In this document: positions 1-6,451 of the stretch, piece after piece
How positions within the stretch are numbered: position 1 is the stretch's first letter
Layout: each line of letters begins with the position of its first letter
NCBI GenBank assembly: GCA_003444795.1
Contig: DLWR01000166.1
Location: 1 to 6,536, forward strand
Length of the DNA stretch: 6,536 nucleotides
Direction: 5' to 3'
Source of the DNA: Cryomorphaceae bacterium
GTDB lineage: Bacteria; Bacteroidota; Bacteroidia; Flavobacteriales; Schleiferiaceae
Notes under the pieces: generated by a model
The model's input: only the letters and a program-made list of their open reading frames with translations
Database searches by the model: none
Told to the model about the DNA's origin: nothing
Position numbers and translations under genes: made by a program

Positions 1-216
1 CGGTTCTTTTTCGTCGGGAGCAGAGACTACAATCGCACTTGAAGGCACCACCCAAATGGAAACACCTTCACTGCGGCGCGTGTATACGTCTCGCGCATTT
101 TTAAGCGCCATTTCTGCATCGGGGGCATGAAGACTTCCCGAATGTTTATGCGCCAAACCATTCTTACTGCGGACAAAGACCTCCCAAAGAGGCCACTGAT
201 CGGGGTGCGCACTCAT
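1..216 (-). CDS. paaB: Phenylacetyl-CoA 1,2-epoxidase subunit PaaB (partial, 3' end beyond window)
   Basis: Reading the minus strand from the ATG at 216 gives 72 uninterrupted codons to the window edge, so the C-terminus is missing (PaaB proteins are about 95 residues). The translation carries the PaaB hallmark blocks [11 protein letters not shown] (residues 8-18), [12 protein letters not shown] (20-31), [16 protein letters not shown] (33-48) and [10 protein letters not shown] (50-59). In the known epoxidase complex PaaB has no cofactor; it is a small structural subunit bridging PaaA-PaaC pairs and is needed for ring epoxidation of phenylacetyl-CoA in the cytoplasm. The start overlaps the paaA stop by four bases (ATGA, 213-216), suggesting translational coupling and one operon. 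paaC and paaD probably follow outside the window (inference). No Shine-Dalgarno motif precedes the ATG. Family identity is very secure. Confidence 0.95.
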   Translation of the reverse strand, partial: MSAHPDQWPLWEVFVRSKNGLAHKHSGSLHAPDAEMALKNARDVYTRRSEGVSIWVVPSSAIVVSAPDEKEP

Positions 217-1184
217 GCCGCTGAGGATTGTGCGCTCTTCGCTGAGGAAGCGCTTCGCGCGGATTGTTTTTGAGCATAGGCCGCGGCAGCCTCACGAACC
301 CAGGCTCCCTCTTCGTGGGCCTTGCGACGGGCCTCTAAGCGTTCCGCGTTGCAGGGGCCATTTCCAGCAATCACCTGGAAAAACTCTTCCCAATTAATTG
401 GGCCAAAATCATGCTGGCCCTTTTCCTCATTCCATTTCAAATCCGGGTCAGGAATGGTCAGGCCAATGAACTCCGCTTGCGGGACTGTTTTATCAATAAA
501 TTCTTGGCGCAATTCATCATTGGATTTGCGCTTAATCCGCCATTTCATGCTCTGCGCTGAATTCGGGCTGTTTTCATCCGATGGACCAAACATCATAATA
601 GACGGCCACCACCAGCGATTTAAGGCATCCTGGGCCATTTCTTTTTGCTCAGGGGTGCCCTTCGCTAAGGTCATCATGATCTCATAGCCCTGGCGTTGGT
701 GAAAGCTTTCCTCCTTACAAATACGCACCATGGCGCGGCTGTAGGGACCATAGGAAGTTCGGCAAAGCATCACCTGATTGGCAATGGCTGCACCGTCCAC
801 CAACCAGCCAATGGCGCCCATATCTGCCCAGGTCAATGTGGGGTAATTGAAGATGGAGGAATACTTCGCTTTTCCGCTGAGCAGGTCGCCGATCATCTCA
901 TCGCGCGAAGTGCCAAGGGTTTCTGCGGCCGAGTACAAATACAAGCCGTGGCCCGCCTCGTCTTGGACTTTAGCGAGCAAAATGAGTTTAGAACGTAGGC
1001 TGGGCGCGCGCGTGATCCAGTTTGCCTCAGGTAGCATACCAACAACTTCAGAATGAGCGTGTTGGCTAATTTGGCGCACCAAAGTCTTCCGGTAGCCGTC
1101 GGGCATCCAGTGCTTGGGCTCCACTTTGTTTTCGGCCTCAACAAAGGCTTGAAAGCGGTCTTCGATGGAATGCGTTTCCCCCAT
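213..1184 (-). CDS. paaA: Phenylacetyl-CoA 1,2-epoxidase catalytic subunit PaaA
   Basis: This 323-residue protein matches PaaA closely along its whole length (the E. coli protein is about 309). PaaA is the diiron oxygenase subunit that uses O2 and electrons from PaaE to convert phenylacetyl-CoA to the 1,2-epoxide, the committed ring-activation step of aerobic phenylacetate degradation. The ferritin-like helical bundle shows the expected ligands: E46 in [11 protein letters not shown]76 and H79 in DEAGHG, E159 and H162 in KEESFH, with D130 in WLVDGA as a conserved neighbour. Conserved blocks [12 protein letters not shown] (55-66), [15 protein letters not shown] (107-121) and [14 protein letters not shown] (197-210) are intact. 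The ATG at 1184 is fixed by an in-frame TAA four codons upstream (1197-1199). The C-terminus carries a low-complexity Ser/Ala tail (about 308-323) that looks like a lineage-specific addition. It is first in the visible operon, overlaps paaB, and is divergent from paaE. Confidence 0.97.
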   Translation of the reverse strand: MGETHSIEDRFQAFVEAENKVEPKHWMPDGYRKTLVRQISQHAHSEVVGMLPEANWITRAPSLRSKLILLAKVQDEAGHGLYLYSAAETLGTSRDEMIGDLLSGKAKYSSIFNYPTLTWADMGAIGWLVDGAAIANQVMLCRTSYGPYSRAMVRICKEESFHQRQGYEIMMTLAKGTPEQKEMAQDALNRWWWPSIMMFGPSDENSPNSAQSMKWRIKRKSNDELRQEFIDKTVPQAEFIGLTIPDPDLKWNEEKGQHDFGPINWEEFFQVIAGNGPCNAERLEARRKAHEEGAWVREAAAAYAQKQSARSASSAKSAQSSAA

Positions 1185-1202
1185 GGTTGTGAGAATTTAG
1201 GG

Positions 1203-1210
1203 CCAATTTA
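1203..1210 (-). promoter_or_regulatory. Weak -7-like box ahead of paaA
   Basis: On the minus strand these bases read TAAATTGG, one mismatch from the Bacteroidota -7 consensus TAnnTTTG, 18 bases before the paaA ATG. No convincing TTTG -33 element lies about 20 bp upstream. Instead the upstream side is occupied by the 15-bp tandem repeat, whose first unit begins within this box. A regulator binding there could control access to the promoter. The call rests on position and a partial match only. Confidence 0.3.
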
Positions 1211-1238
1211 CGGTTGGTTGAACTACGGTTGGTTGATT
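1209..1238. repeat. Two-unit 15-bp tandem repeat in the paaA-paaE divergent region
   Basis: Two adjacent 15-bp units (1209-1223 and 1224-1238) share their first 13 bases, TACGGTTGGTTGA, and differ only in the last two (AC versus TT). Each unit also contains an internal GGTT-GGTT doublet. The array sits between the divergent starts of paaA and paaE and touches the putative paaA -7 box. Direct repeats spaced about one and a half helical turns apart are compatible with an operator for a transcription factor, but a slippage duplication would look the same. It is not an inverted repeat, so it does not resemble a classical TetR-type (PaaR-like) palindrome. Confidence 0.75.
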
Positions 1239-1265
1239 CGGGTTCTTCTTCAAGGCAACTAGGCC

Positions 1266-1273
1266 TACTTTTG
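1266..1273 (+). promoter_or_regulatory. Putative Bacteroidota -7 box for paaE (TACTTTTG)
   Basis: TACTTTTG matches the Bacteroidota primary sigma factor -7 consensus TAnnTTTG at every defined position. It lies 32 bases before the paaE ATG, giving an expected 5' leader of roughly 25 bases. I do not see a clear TTTG -33 element at the usual distance of about 20 bp. The identical octamer occurs ahead of lipB, which strengthens the reading. Confidence 0.5.
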
Positions 1274-1305
1274 TTCACTCATTCGCTTGCAAACCCTCCT
1301 GAACT

Positions 1306-2439
1306 ATGCTGGGATTTTTCAAAAAGAAAACCGCCGAATCGCTTCCTGGATTACTGACCACTAAAGCTGCGCAAAAAGGCGTCAAACCCACTTTTTACTC
1401 GGCCAAAGTTTTGGACGTTCGTCGCGAAACCACTGACTGCGTCAGTGTTTCCTTGGAGGTGCCCAACACCGACACGTTTTCCTTCGTGCCTGGACAATAT
1501 TTGACACTTCGGGCCTCGATCGATGGCCAGGAGGTTCGTCGCTCCTATTCCCTCTGCAGCAGCCCGCTTTCTGGTGAACTTCGCGTCGCCATCAAGCAAG
1601 TGAAAAATGGCCTTTTTTCCACCTGGGCCAACACGGAGCTCCAGGTGGGCCATACGCTCGAAACCATGCCCCCCATGGGCAACTTTGCGCTTGAAGTTGA
1701 TCCTGGCGGCGAAGAAACCTATGTGGGTTTTGCCGCAGGTTCTGGCATCACGCCCGTCTTGTCCATTCTAAAAACTGTTTTAGAGCGGGCCCCAAAAGCC
1801 AAATTCATCCTGTTCTACGGCAACCGGAAGACCAACTCCATCATCTTTAAATCTGAACTGGAGGATCTCAAGGATGCCCACATGGGCCGCCTAGAGGTTC
1901 ACCATGTTTTGAGCCGCGAAGACCAAGGCAGTGACTTGTTATTTGGCCGCATTGACGAAGTGAGAACCGGTCGATTCGCTAGCCAAATCCCTGGTGTAAA
2001 AGAAGCTGCCGGTCACTTTTTGTGTGGCCCTGAGGACATGATCAAAGGTGTCCAGTCTGCTCTCGAACAAGCGGGAGTTGCCTCCAAAAACATTCATTTT
2101 GAACTCTTCACAAGCGCCACCCCTGCCGCAGAAAAGTCTGCAAAGGCCTCATCTGCTTCCGGGGAAGCGCACCTCACCGTCATTTTAGACGGGGAAGAAA
2201 CGCGCTTTTCACAAGGACCCAAAGATTTCATTTTGGACGCTGCCCTGGACGCAGGTGCAGACGTTCCCTATGCTTGTAAAGGAGCCGTGTGCTGCACATG
2301 CCGAGCCAAAGTCCTAGAAGGAGAGGTGGAGATGGCCATGAACTATTCCCTGACCGATGACGAGGTGGCTGAAGGCTTTGTTTTGACCTGCCAAAGCATG
2401 CCCCGTAGCCCAAAGGTTACGGTCAGCTTTGACGAGTAA
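1306..2439 (+). CDS. paaE: Phenylacetyl-CoA epoxidase reductase subunit PaaE
   Basis: This 377-residue cytoplasmic reductase passes electrons from NAD(P)H through flavin and a plant-type 2Fe-2S cluster to the PaaA diiron centre. The domain order is clear. A ferredoxin-reductase flavin domain (about 30-135) has the R79-S80-Y81-S82 motif. An NAD(P)-binding domain (about 136-265) has GSGITP (145-150), FYGNR (170-174) and LCGPEDM (239-245). An Ala/Ser-rich linker (about 270-287) leads to a C-terminal ferredoxin domain (about 288-377). The cluster ligands are C324, C329, C332 and C362. C330 is an extra cysteine inside the loop. Start choice is firm: an in-frame TGA lies at 1300-1302 and there is no Shine-Dalgarno motif. 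It is divergent from paaA, unlike the single paaABCDE operon of E. coli, and its 3' end overlaps the convergent acetyltransferase gene by 17 bp. Generic hybrid reductases share this architecture; adjacency to paaA decides the name. Confidence 0.93.
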   Translation: MLGFFKKKTAESLPGLLTTKAAQKGVKPTFYSAKVLDVRRETTDCVSVSLEVPNTDTFSFVPGQYLTLRASIDGQEVRRSYSLCSSPLSGELRVAIKQVKNGLFSTWANTELQVGHTLETMPPMGNFALEVDPGGEETYVGFAAGSGITPVLSILKTVLERAPKAKFILFYGNRKTNSIIFKSELEDLKDAHMGRLEVHHVLSREDQGSDLLFGRIDEVRTGRFASQIPGVKEAAGHFLCGPEDMIKGVQSALEQAGVASKNIHFELFTSATPAAEKSAKASSASGEAHLTVILDGEETRFSQGPKDFILDAALDAGADVPYACKGAVCCTCRAKVLEGEVEMAMNYSLTDDEVAEGFVLTCQSMPRSPKVTVSFDE

Positions 2440-2869
2440 GGCGCATCCAGCGATGCGGTATGCCGTCTTCTAAAAATTCGGCCCGCTCTTCCACAAATCC
2501 AAAACTCTGGTAAAACGCCAACAAATAGCTCTGAGCCATGATGACAACGTCATAATCGGGCCACTGCATTTGGCAAGCGGCTATGGCGTGTCGCATGAGT
2601 TCCTTACCCAGCCCTGTCTTTCGAATACGACTCGCCGTGACCACTCGGCCAATACCCGCCTCTGGATAGGATAGGCCGGGCGGCAACAAACGCGCATAAG
2701 CCGTTATTCCCACATCGTCATTCATCCAAATGTGCAAAGATGCCTGGTCTTTGCCATCTAGGTCCTGATACGGGCAATCTTGCTCTACCACAAAAACCTC
2801 TGCGCGCACATTCAAGATTTGGTACAGATCGGTGGTAGAGAGGGCATCAAAAGGAAGGGGTCCAATCAT
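2423..2869 (-). CDS. elaA: ElaA-family GNAT N-acetyltransferase
   Basis: This 148-residue protein of the GNAT superfamily most resembles ElaA. It opens with the family signature: a leading helix, then VRAEVFVVEQ followed by DCPYQDLDGKD (about 21-41). The acetyl-CoA-binding core follows: IGRVV (73-77), the pyrophosphate loop R83-K-T-G86-L-G88, and the helix ELMRHAIAAC. The C-terminal block is QSYLLAFYQSFGF (113-125) with EDGIPHRWM (134-142). Its natural substrate is unknown to me. The open frame extends 61 codons further, to 3052, but that extension is antisense to the lipB start and lacks family similarity, so I place the start at the ATG at 2869, where ElaA homology begins. There is no Shine-Dalgarno motif and no good -7 box upstream. 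The stop at 2423-2425 lies inside the 3' end of paaE, and the start is 50 bp from divergent lipB. Confidence 0.88.
   Translation of the reverse strand: MIGPLPFDALSTTDLYQILNVRAEVFVVEQDCPYQDLDGKDQASLHIWMNDDVGITAYARLLPPGLSYPEAGIGRVVTASRIRKTGLGKELMRHAIAACQMQWPDYDVVIMAQSYLLAFYQSFGFVEERAEFLEDGIPHRWMRLTRQS
2442..2457 (+). terminator. Possible weak terminator hairpin after paaE
   Basis: CGCATC (2442-2447) pairs perfectly with GATGCG (2452-2457) around a four-base loop, starting two bases after the paaE stop codon. It is followed only by GTATGCCGTCTTCT, not a true T-run, and it lies inside the end of the convergent acetyltransferase gene, so coding constraint could explain it. The stem is short at 6 bp. 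It is the only candidate for ending paaE transcription that I can see. Confidence 0.25.
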
Positions 2870-2885
2870 ACGGGTACCAATGTCG

Positions 2886-2893
2886 TACTTTTG
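2886..2893 (+). promoter_or_regulatory. Putative Bacteroidota -7 box for lipB (TACTTTTG)
   Basis: The octamer TACTTTTG is identical to the one ahead of paaE and a full match to TAnnTTTG. It lies 26 bases before the lipB ATG in the 50-bp gap between the divergent elaA and lipB starts. A -33 element, if present, would fall inside the first codons of elaA; no clear TTTG is visible there. A matching minus-strand box for elaA was not found. Confidence 0.5.
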
Positions 2894-2919
2894 TGGGAGA
2901 CCCGCAGCCCCCTCTTTAG

Positions 2920-3660
2920 ATGTCTCAGAAAGATCTTCGTACCGTCCATTTCGCGGACCTCGGCCGCAGGGCCTACCAAGACGCCTGGGATTTTCAAGAG
3001 GCCCTTTTTGCGGATACATTAGAAAGGAAAACATCCAACCGGAAAGCTGCACGGGAAGCAGGGGTTCCGACCAAAGACTACCTCCTTTTTGTAGAACACA
3101 ACCATGTGTACACCCTGGGAAAAAGTGGGGACTACGCCAACTTACTCGCCAACGAATCGCAACTCAAGGAGCTGGGCATTGAGTTCTACAAGATCAACCG
3201 AGGCGGTGACATTACCTACCATGGTCCAGGCCAATTAGTGGGGTATCCGATTCTCGACCTGGACGAGCACTTTACGGACATCCATCGCTATTTACGCACC
3301 TTGGAGGACGTCATCATCGACACCATAGCCGAATATGGGTTGAAGGGCGACCGCAGCCCTGGTGAGACGGGCGTGTGGCTCGATGTTGGAACGCCCTTTG
3401 CGCGGAAAATATGTGCGATGGGCGTTCGGGCTAGCCGGTGGGTTACCATGCATGGGTGGGCGTTTAACGTAAATACAGACCTGAAGTATTTCCAATACAT
3501 TGTGCCTTGCGGCATCACGGATAAGGCCGTCACCAGTCTGCACCTCGAAGTCGGTCGAGCCATCGACGAAGACGAAGTCAAAGAAAAAGTCAAGCGCCAT
3601 TTTGAAGCGCGCTTTAACGTGGTGCTTGAGGAGGGCTGCTGGGAGCGCTTGAAGCCCTGA
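2920..3660 (+). CDS. lipB: Lipoyl(octanoyl) transferase LipB
   Basis: LipB moves the octanoyl group from octanoyl-ACP onto lipoyl-domain lysines of 2-oxoacid dehydrogenases and the glycine cleavage H protein, the step before sulfur insertion by LipA. The 246-residue protein shows all key elements: VEHNHVYTLGKSGD (58-71), the RGGDITYHGPGQ loop (94-105), the lysine K163 in RKICAMG, H178 in TMHGW, and the acyl-thioester cysteine C197 in VPCGIT. It is longer than the E. coli enzyme (about 213), mainly through a charged N-terminal insertion near residues 30-52, which I recall as normal for Bacteroidota LipB. The ATG at 2920 directly follows an in-frame TAG (2917-2919), so no extension is possible. 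It is followed after 42 bp by the serine hydrolase gene on the same strand, and may lead that transcript. Confidence 0.96.
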   Translation: MSQKDLRTVHFADLGRRAYQDAWDFQEALFADTLERKTSNRKAAREAGVPTKDYLLFVEHNHVYTLGKSGDYANLLANESQLKELGIEFYKINRGGDITYHGPGQLVGYPILDLDEHFTDIHRYLRTLEDVIIDTIAEYGLKGDRSPGETGVWLDVGTPFARKICAMGVRASRWVTMHGWAFNVNTDLKYFQYIVPCGITDKAVTSLHLEVGRAIDEDEVKEKVKRHFEARFNVVLEEGCWERLKP

Positions 3661-3702
3661 CGCACCGCGCAAAGCCCGAGCGGATTTCCTACCTTTCTCA
3701 CT

Positions 3703-4956
3703 ATGAAACGCATCGTTCAAACATTAGTGGCTCTGGCCCTTGTTTTCTTGTTGGTCCAAGCCTCATGGTATAGCTACCTGTTCAAAGGGGTCTATGCTAC
3801 CTATTTACGGGGGCATGTGACCAGCAATATTTTTGACGGAGAGTCCTTTGAACAAGGAGCGGTTAGCGCCCCGAATCCTCAACCATGGCCCACGGCGCTC
3901 GACATGAACTACGCTCCAAGCGACGCCCTGCAGAGCTTGCTTAGCGAAATGGAAACTGGCGCATTCTTAGTTTTTGTGAACGATACTTTGCGCTACGAGG
4001 ACTACGACAACAAAGTGAGCCCAGACTCAAAGACCAATTCTTTTTCGATGGCCAAGTCCATCGTCACCATGCTGGTGCAAGTCGCCATTCAAGACGGCAA
4101 GCTTCCCGGTTGGGACGCCAAAGCCATAAACTACCTCCCAGAACTTCACGGCCCAGGTGCGGCTTCCCTTACCTTGGGACACTTGAGTTCTATGACGGCG
4201 GACCTCGACTGGGAAGAAGATTACTACAACCCATTTGGCGTCACCGCCAAAGCGTATTACGGCAAAGACTTGCGCGCCACCGTGACGGCCTGTGCCGTGG
4301 GCGATCAGGTCGGGAAGCGCTATGAATACCAATCCGGTGCCACCGCGCTTTTAGGTTTCTGCCTAGAGGCCGCCACTGGAATGAAGGTGCACGACTATGC
4401 CTCCGCCAAACTTTGGGGACCCATGGGCGCCACCTCAGACGCCTTCTGGCATTTGGACGATAGCGGAAATGCGTTGACCTACTGCTGCTTCAACGCCACC
4501 GCGCGCGATTATGGTCGCCTCGGCAAGCTCCTCTTGCAGCATGGCCATTGGAACGGTGAAGTGCTTGTAGATAGTATGTTCTTGTATACCGCGAGCACCC
4601 CAGGGCTCGAAGCCTTTTACGGCTATAGTTTTTGGCTGGGCTCGGTAGGGGCGCCTGAGGGTGAACTCTGGGAATCTGACGTGAATTACGTCGCCTACTG
4701 CGGGCACTTGGGGCAGTGGATTGTCGCAATTCCAGATCGCAAAATGATTTTGGTCCGAACCGGCCATCAAGAAGGTAAGGGTGACCGCGAAAACGGGCTG
4801 CCTTCCTCTTTTGTTCAAACGGTGACCGAATACATCCAGAGGGACTTCTCATCTCGTATGGCCGCGGAAGGAGAAGAGCTCGAGAGCGATATGTCCTCAG
4901 CTTCCGCTAATCCCGTTGGCGAATCGGATGCCTTACCGGTAGATACGAGTCGCTAA
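3703..4956 (+). CDS. Serine hydrolase, class C beta-lactamase / NylB-like family, membrane-anchored or exported
   Basis: This 417-residue protein has the catalytic triad layout of the beta-lactamase class C (PF00144-type) fold. S115-M-A-K118 (in SFSMAKS) supplies the nucleophile and general base, Y209-Q-S211 is the second motif, and GHLG (H335, G337) stands in the KTG position. The SFSMAKSI wording resembles 6-aminohexanoate-dimer hydrolase (NylB)-like esterases and peptidases rather than true beta-lactamases. The HxG variant of the third motif also fits the esterase/peptidase side. The N-terminus (about 1-28: KR followed by a hydrophobic stretch) is a signal peptide or single membrane anchor with no lipobox cysteine, placing the enzyme outside the cytoplasmic membrane. 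After about residue 385 comes a Ser/acidic tail without obvious fold. The substrate cannot be read from the sequence. The gene ends 8 bp before the ABC ATPase, so co-transcription is likely; a peptide-related role is only a guess from that neighbour. Confidence 0.88.
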   Translation: MKRIVQTLVALALVFLLVQASWYSYLFKGVYATYLRGHVTSNIFDGESFEQGAVSAPNPQPWPTALDMNYAPSDALQSLLSEMETGAFLVFVNDTLRYEDYDNKVSPDSKTNSFSMAKSIVTMLVQVAIQDGKLPGWDAKAINYLPELHGPGAASLTLGHLSSMTADLDWEEDYYNPFGVTAKAYYGKDLRATVTACAVGDQVGKRYEYQSGATALLGFCLEAATGMKVHDYASAKLWGPMGATSDAFWHLDDSGNALTYCCFNATARDYGRLGKLLLQHGHWNGEVLVDSMFLYTASTPGLEAFYGYSFWLGSVGAPEGELWESDVNYVAYCGHLGQWIVAIPDRKMILVRTGHQEGKGDRENGLPSSFVQTVTEYIQRDFSSRMAAEGEELESDMSSASANPVGESDALPVDTSR

Positions 4957-4964
4957 GCCTATCC

Positions 4965-6428
4965 ATGTCGCTTCGCGAGGTATTTGTTCGAACCGCTCAG
5001 GCCGACCTGGTCAAGGGCATTGAAGTGCCCATTGTAGACGGAGAATGCACGGCCTTGGTGGGCGAATCGGGCTCCGGAAAATCGTTGACAGCGCTCGCTA
5101 TTATGGATCTATTGCCCTCAGGCCTTAGGGCCGAAGGAATAGGTCTATCCGAAATTCAATCCAAACGACGCGCTATGGTCTTCCAAGAGCCCATGACCGC
5201 TCTCAATCCCACCATGCGCGTAGGTGCCCAAATCGTAGAAGCCGCCATAGCTCGGGGCGACTCCCCGGCAGAGGCAAAAGCCACGGCACTTTCCTGGATG
5301 TCTCGAGTACAAATTCCCGAGGTCGAAAAATCCTTCAACAAATACCCACACCAAATGAGCGGCGGTCAGCGACAGCGCATCATGATTGCCATGGCCATGG
5401 CTCGGCGCCCTGAATTGCTCATTGCCGACGAGCCCACCACCGCATTAGACCACGCTGTAGCCCACGAAATACTCGCACTTCTTCGCGCGCTACAACATGA
5501 AACCGGAATGGCTATGCTCTTTATCTCACACGATTTGGACGCCGTTGCCGCTGTGGCCGATCATGTGGTCGTTTTACAAAAAGGCACGGTTGTGGAAAGC
5601 GCATCTGCGTCTCAGCTTTTACAGCACCCTGTACATCCTTACACCCAAGGGCTCTTGGCGTCAAGGCCTCCATTAGACCGGAAGCCCTTACGACTTCCTA
5701 CGGTCCAAGATTTCCTTGAAGGACAACCCCTATCACACGAAGAGCGACCTGTTTTTAAAGGAAAAACGCCCATTTTGGAAGTCAAAGAGCTCTCCAAAAC
5801 CTATGGGGGGCAGAAGGTATTCCACGATTTGGCGCTCGTCTTACACGAAGGTGAGACCTTAGGCTTGGTAGGCGCTAGCGGAAGTGGCAAGTCCACCATC
5901 GCCAAGTGCATGGTCAATTTGGTTCATCCAGACGGTGGGGAAATTCGGTACCGCGGCCAGCGAATTGATGGGTTGAATCGCGCAGGCCGTCAAGCCATGG
6001 CACGTGAAATTCAGTACATCTTCCAAGATCCTTTTTCTAGCCTCTCGCCCCGAATGACCATCGGCGAAGCCATCCGCGAACCTATGGTCGTTCATGGACT
6101 CTATGGCAGTCCCAACGATCAACGCACCAAAGTCGAAGAGCTATTAAGCGCCGTTGGTTTGCCCGTCGAGGCCTATGACCGCTACCCTCACGCGTTCAGT
6201 GGCGGCCAACGACAAAGAATTGGCATTGCTCGAACGCTTGCCTTGCAGCCCAAGGTGGTGATTTGTGATGAGTCCGTTGCCGCCTTAGATGTGAGTGTTC
6301 AAGCCCAGGTGCTCAACTTGCTAAACGACCTGAAAGACCGCTTTCAGTTCAGCTACCTCTTCATTTCCCACGACGAACGCGTGGTCCGCTACATGAGCGA
6401 CCGAACAGTCGTGTTGGGGAAGGGCTAA
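4965..6428 (+). CDS. Fused dual-domain ABC transporter ATPase, peptide/nickel (Dpp/Opp/YejF-like) family, with short C-terminus
   Basis: Two nucleotide-binding domains lie in one 487-residue chain. NBD1 has Walker A GESGSGKS (33-40), Q-loop Q74, signature MSGGQ (131-135), Walker B LLIADE (151-156), H-loop H189, then the oligopeptide-family HPYTQGLL segment (224-231). NBD2 has A-loop Y280, Walker A GASGSGKS (303-310), Q354, FSGGQ (411-415), VVICDE (431-436) and H469. The family powers uptake of peptides or similar solutes with separate permeases and a binding protein, none of which is in the window. Two oddities: NBD1 begins very close to its Walker A with no aromatic A-loop residue, and NBD2 stops at VVLGKG without the tail that NBD1 has after its equivalent VVVLQKG. 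Relatives are usually about 530-570 residues as I recall. The start is firm: the upstream frame has a TAA at 4908-4910 and no other start codon between. All catalytic residues are present, so activity is plausible. Confidence 0.9.
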   Translation: MSLREVFVRTAQADLVKGIEVPIVDGECTALVGESGSGKSLTALAIMDLLPSGLRAEGIGLSEIQSKRRAMVFQEPMTALNPTMRVGAQIVEAAIARGDSPAEAKATALSWMSRVQIPEVEKSFNKYPHQMSGGQRQRIMIAMAMARRPELLIADEPTTALDHAVAHEILALLRALQHETGMAMLFISHDLDAVAAVADHVVVLQKGTVVESASASQLLQHPVHPYTQGLLASRPPLDRKPLRLPTVQDFLEGQPLSHEERPVFKGKTPILEVKELSKTYGGQKVFHDLALVLHEGETLGLVGASGSGKSTIAKCMVNLVHPDGGEIRYRGQRIDGLNRAGRQAMAREIQYIFQDPFSSLSPRMTIGEAIREPMVVHGLYGSPNDQRTKVEELLSAVGLPVEAYDRYPHAFSGGQRQRIGIARTLALQPKVVICDESVAALDVSVQAQVLNLLNDLKDRFQFSYLFISHDERVVRYMSDRTVVLGKG

Positions 6429-6451
6429 AGGGTGAAAGGGTTTAAGGGTGG
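6420..6451 (+). repeat. Degenerate 8-bp tandem repeat, AAGGGnnn x4, spanning the ABC gene stop codon
   Basis: AAGGG recurs at exactly 8-base spacing, beginning at 6420, 6428, 6436 and 6444; the variable triplets are CTA, TGA, TTT and TGG. The first unit encodes the last residues of the ABC ATPase, and its stop codon (TAA, 6426-6428) straddles units one and two. The array coincides with the point where homology to the ABC family ends. It may be a small minisatellite that replaced or displaced the original 3' end of the gene. Confidence 0.7.

Noticed and set aside
27..212. A 61-codon minus-strand open frame at the left edge
   Set aside because: It overlaps paaB in another frame. The true frame, starting at 216, gives an unmistakable PaaB sequence.
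1272..1299. AGGAGG on the minus strand (1294-1299) followed 12 bases later by ATG, a Shine-Dalgarno-like arrangement
   Set aside because: The frame encodes only five residues before a stop, and other genes here do not use Shine-Dalgarno sites.
2870..3052. N-terminal extension of the acetyltransferase to an upstream ATG at 3052
   Set aside because: The extra 61 residues are antisense to the lipB start, Gly/Arg/Pro-rich and unlike any GNAT segment; ElaA homology begins at the ATG at 2869.
3690..3697. TACCTTTC as a -7 box for the serine hydrolase
   Set aside because: It has one mismatch and lies only five bases before the ATG, so it would require a leaderless transcript; read-through from lipB is simpler.
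3288..3720. Two antisense open frames of about 140 codons opposite lipB
   Set aside because: Their sequences show no domain or motif, they overlap each other in different frames, and the opposite strand is a complete, well-conserved LipB.
3703..4956. True class C beta-lactamase conferring antibiotic resistance
   Set aside because: The third motif is HxG rather than KTG, and the sequence around SxxK is NylB/esterase-like; nothing supports a resistance role.
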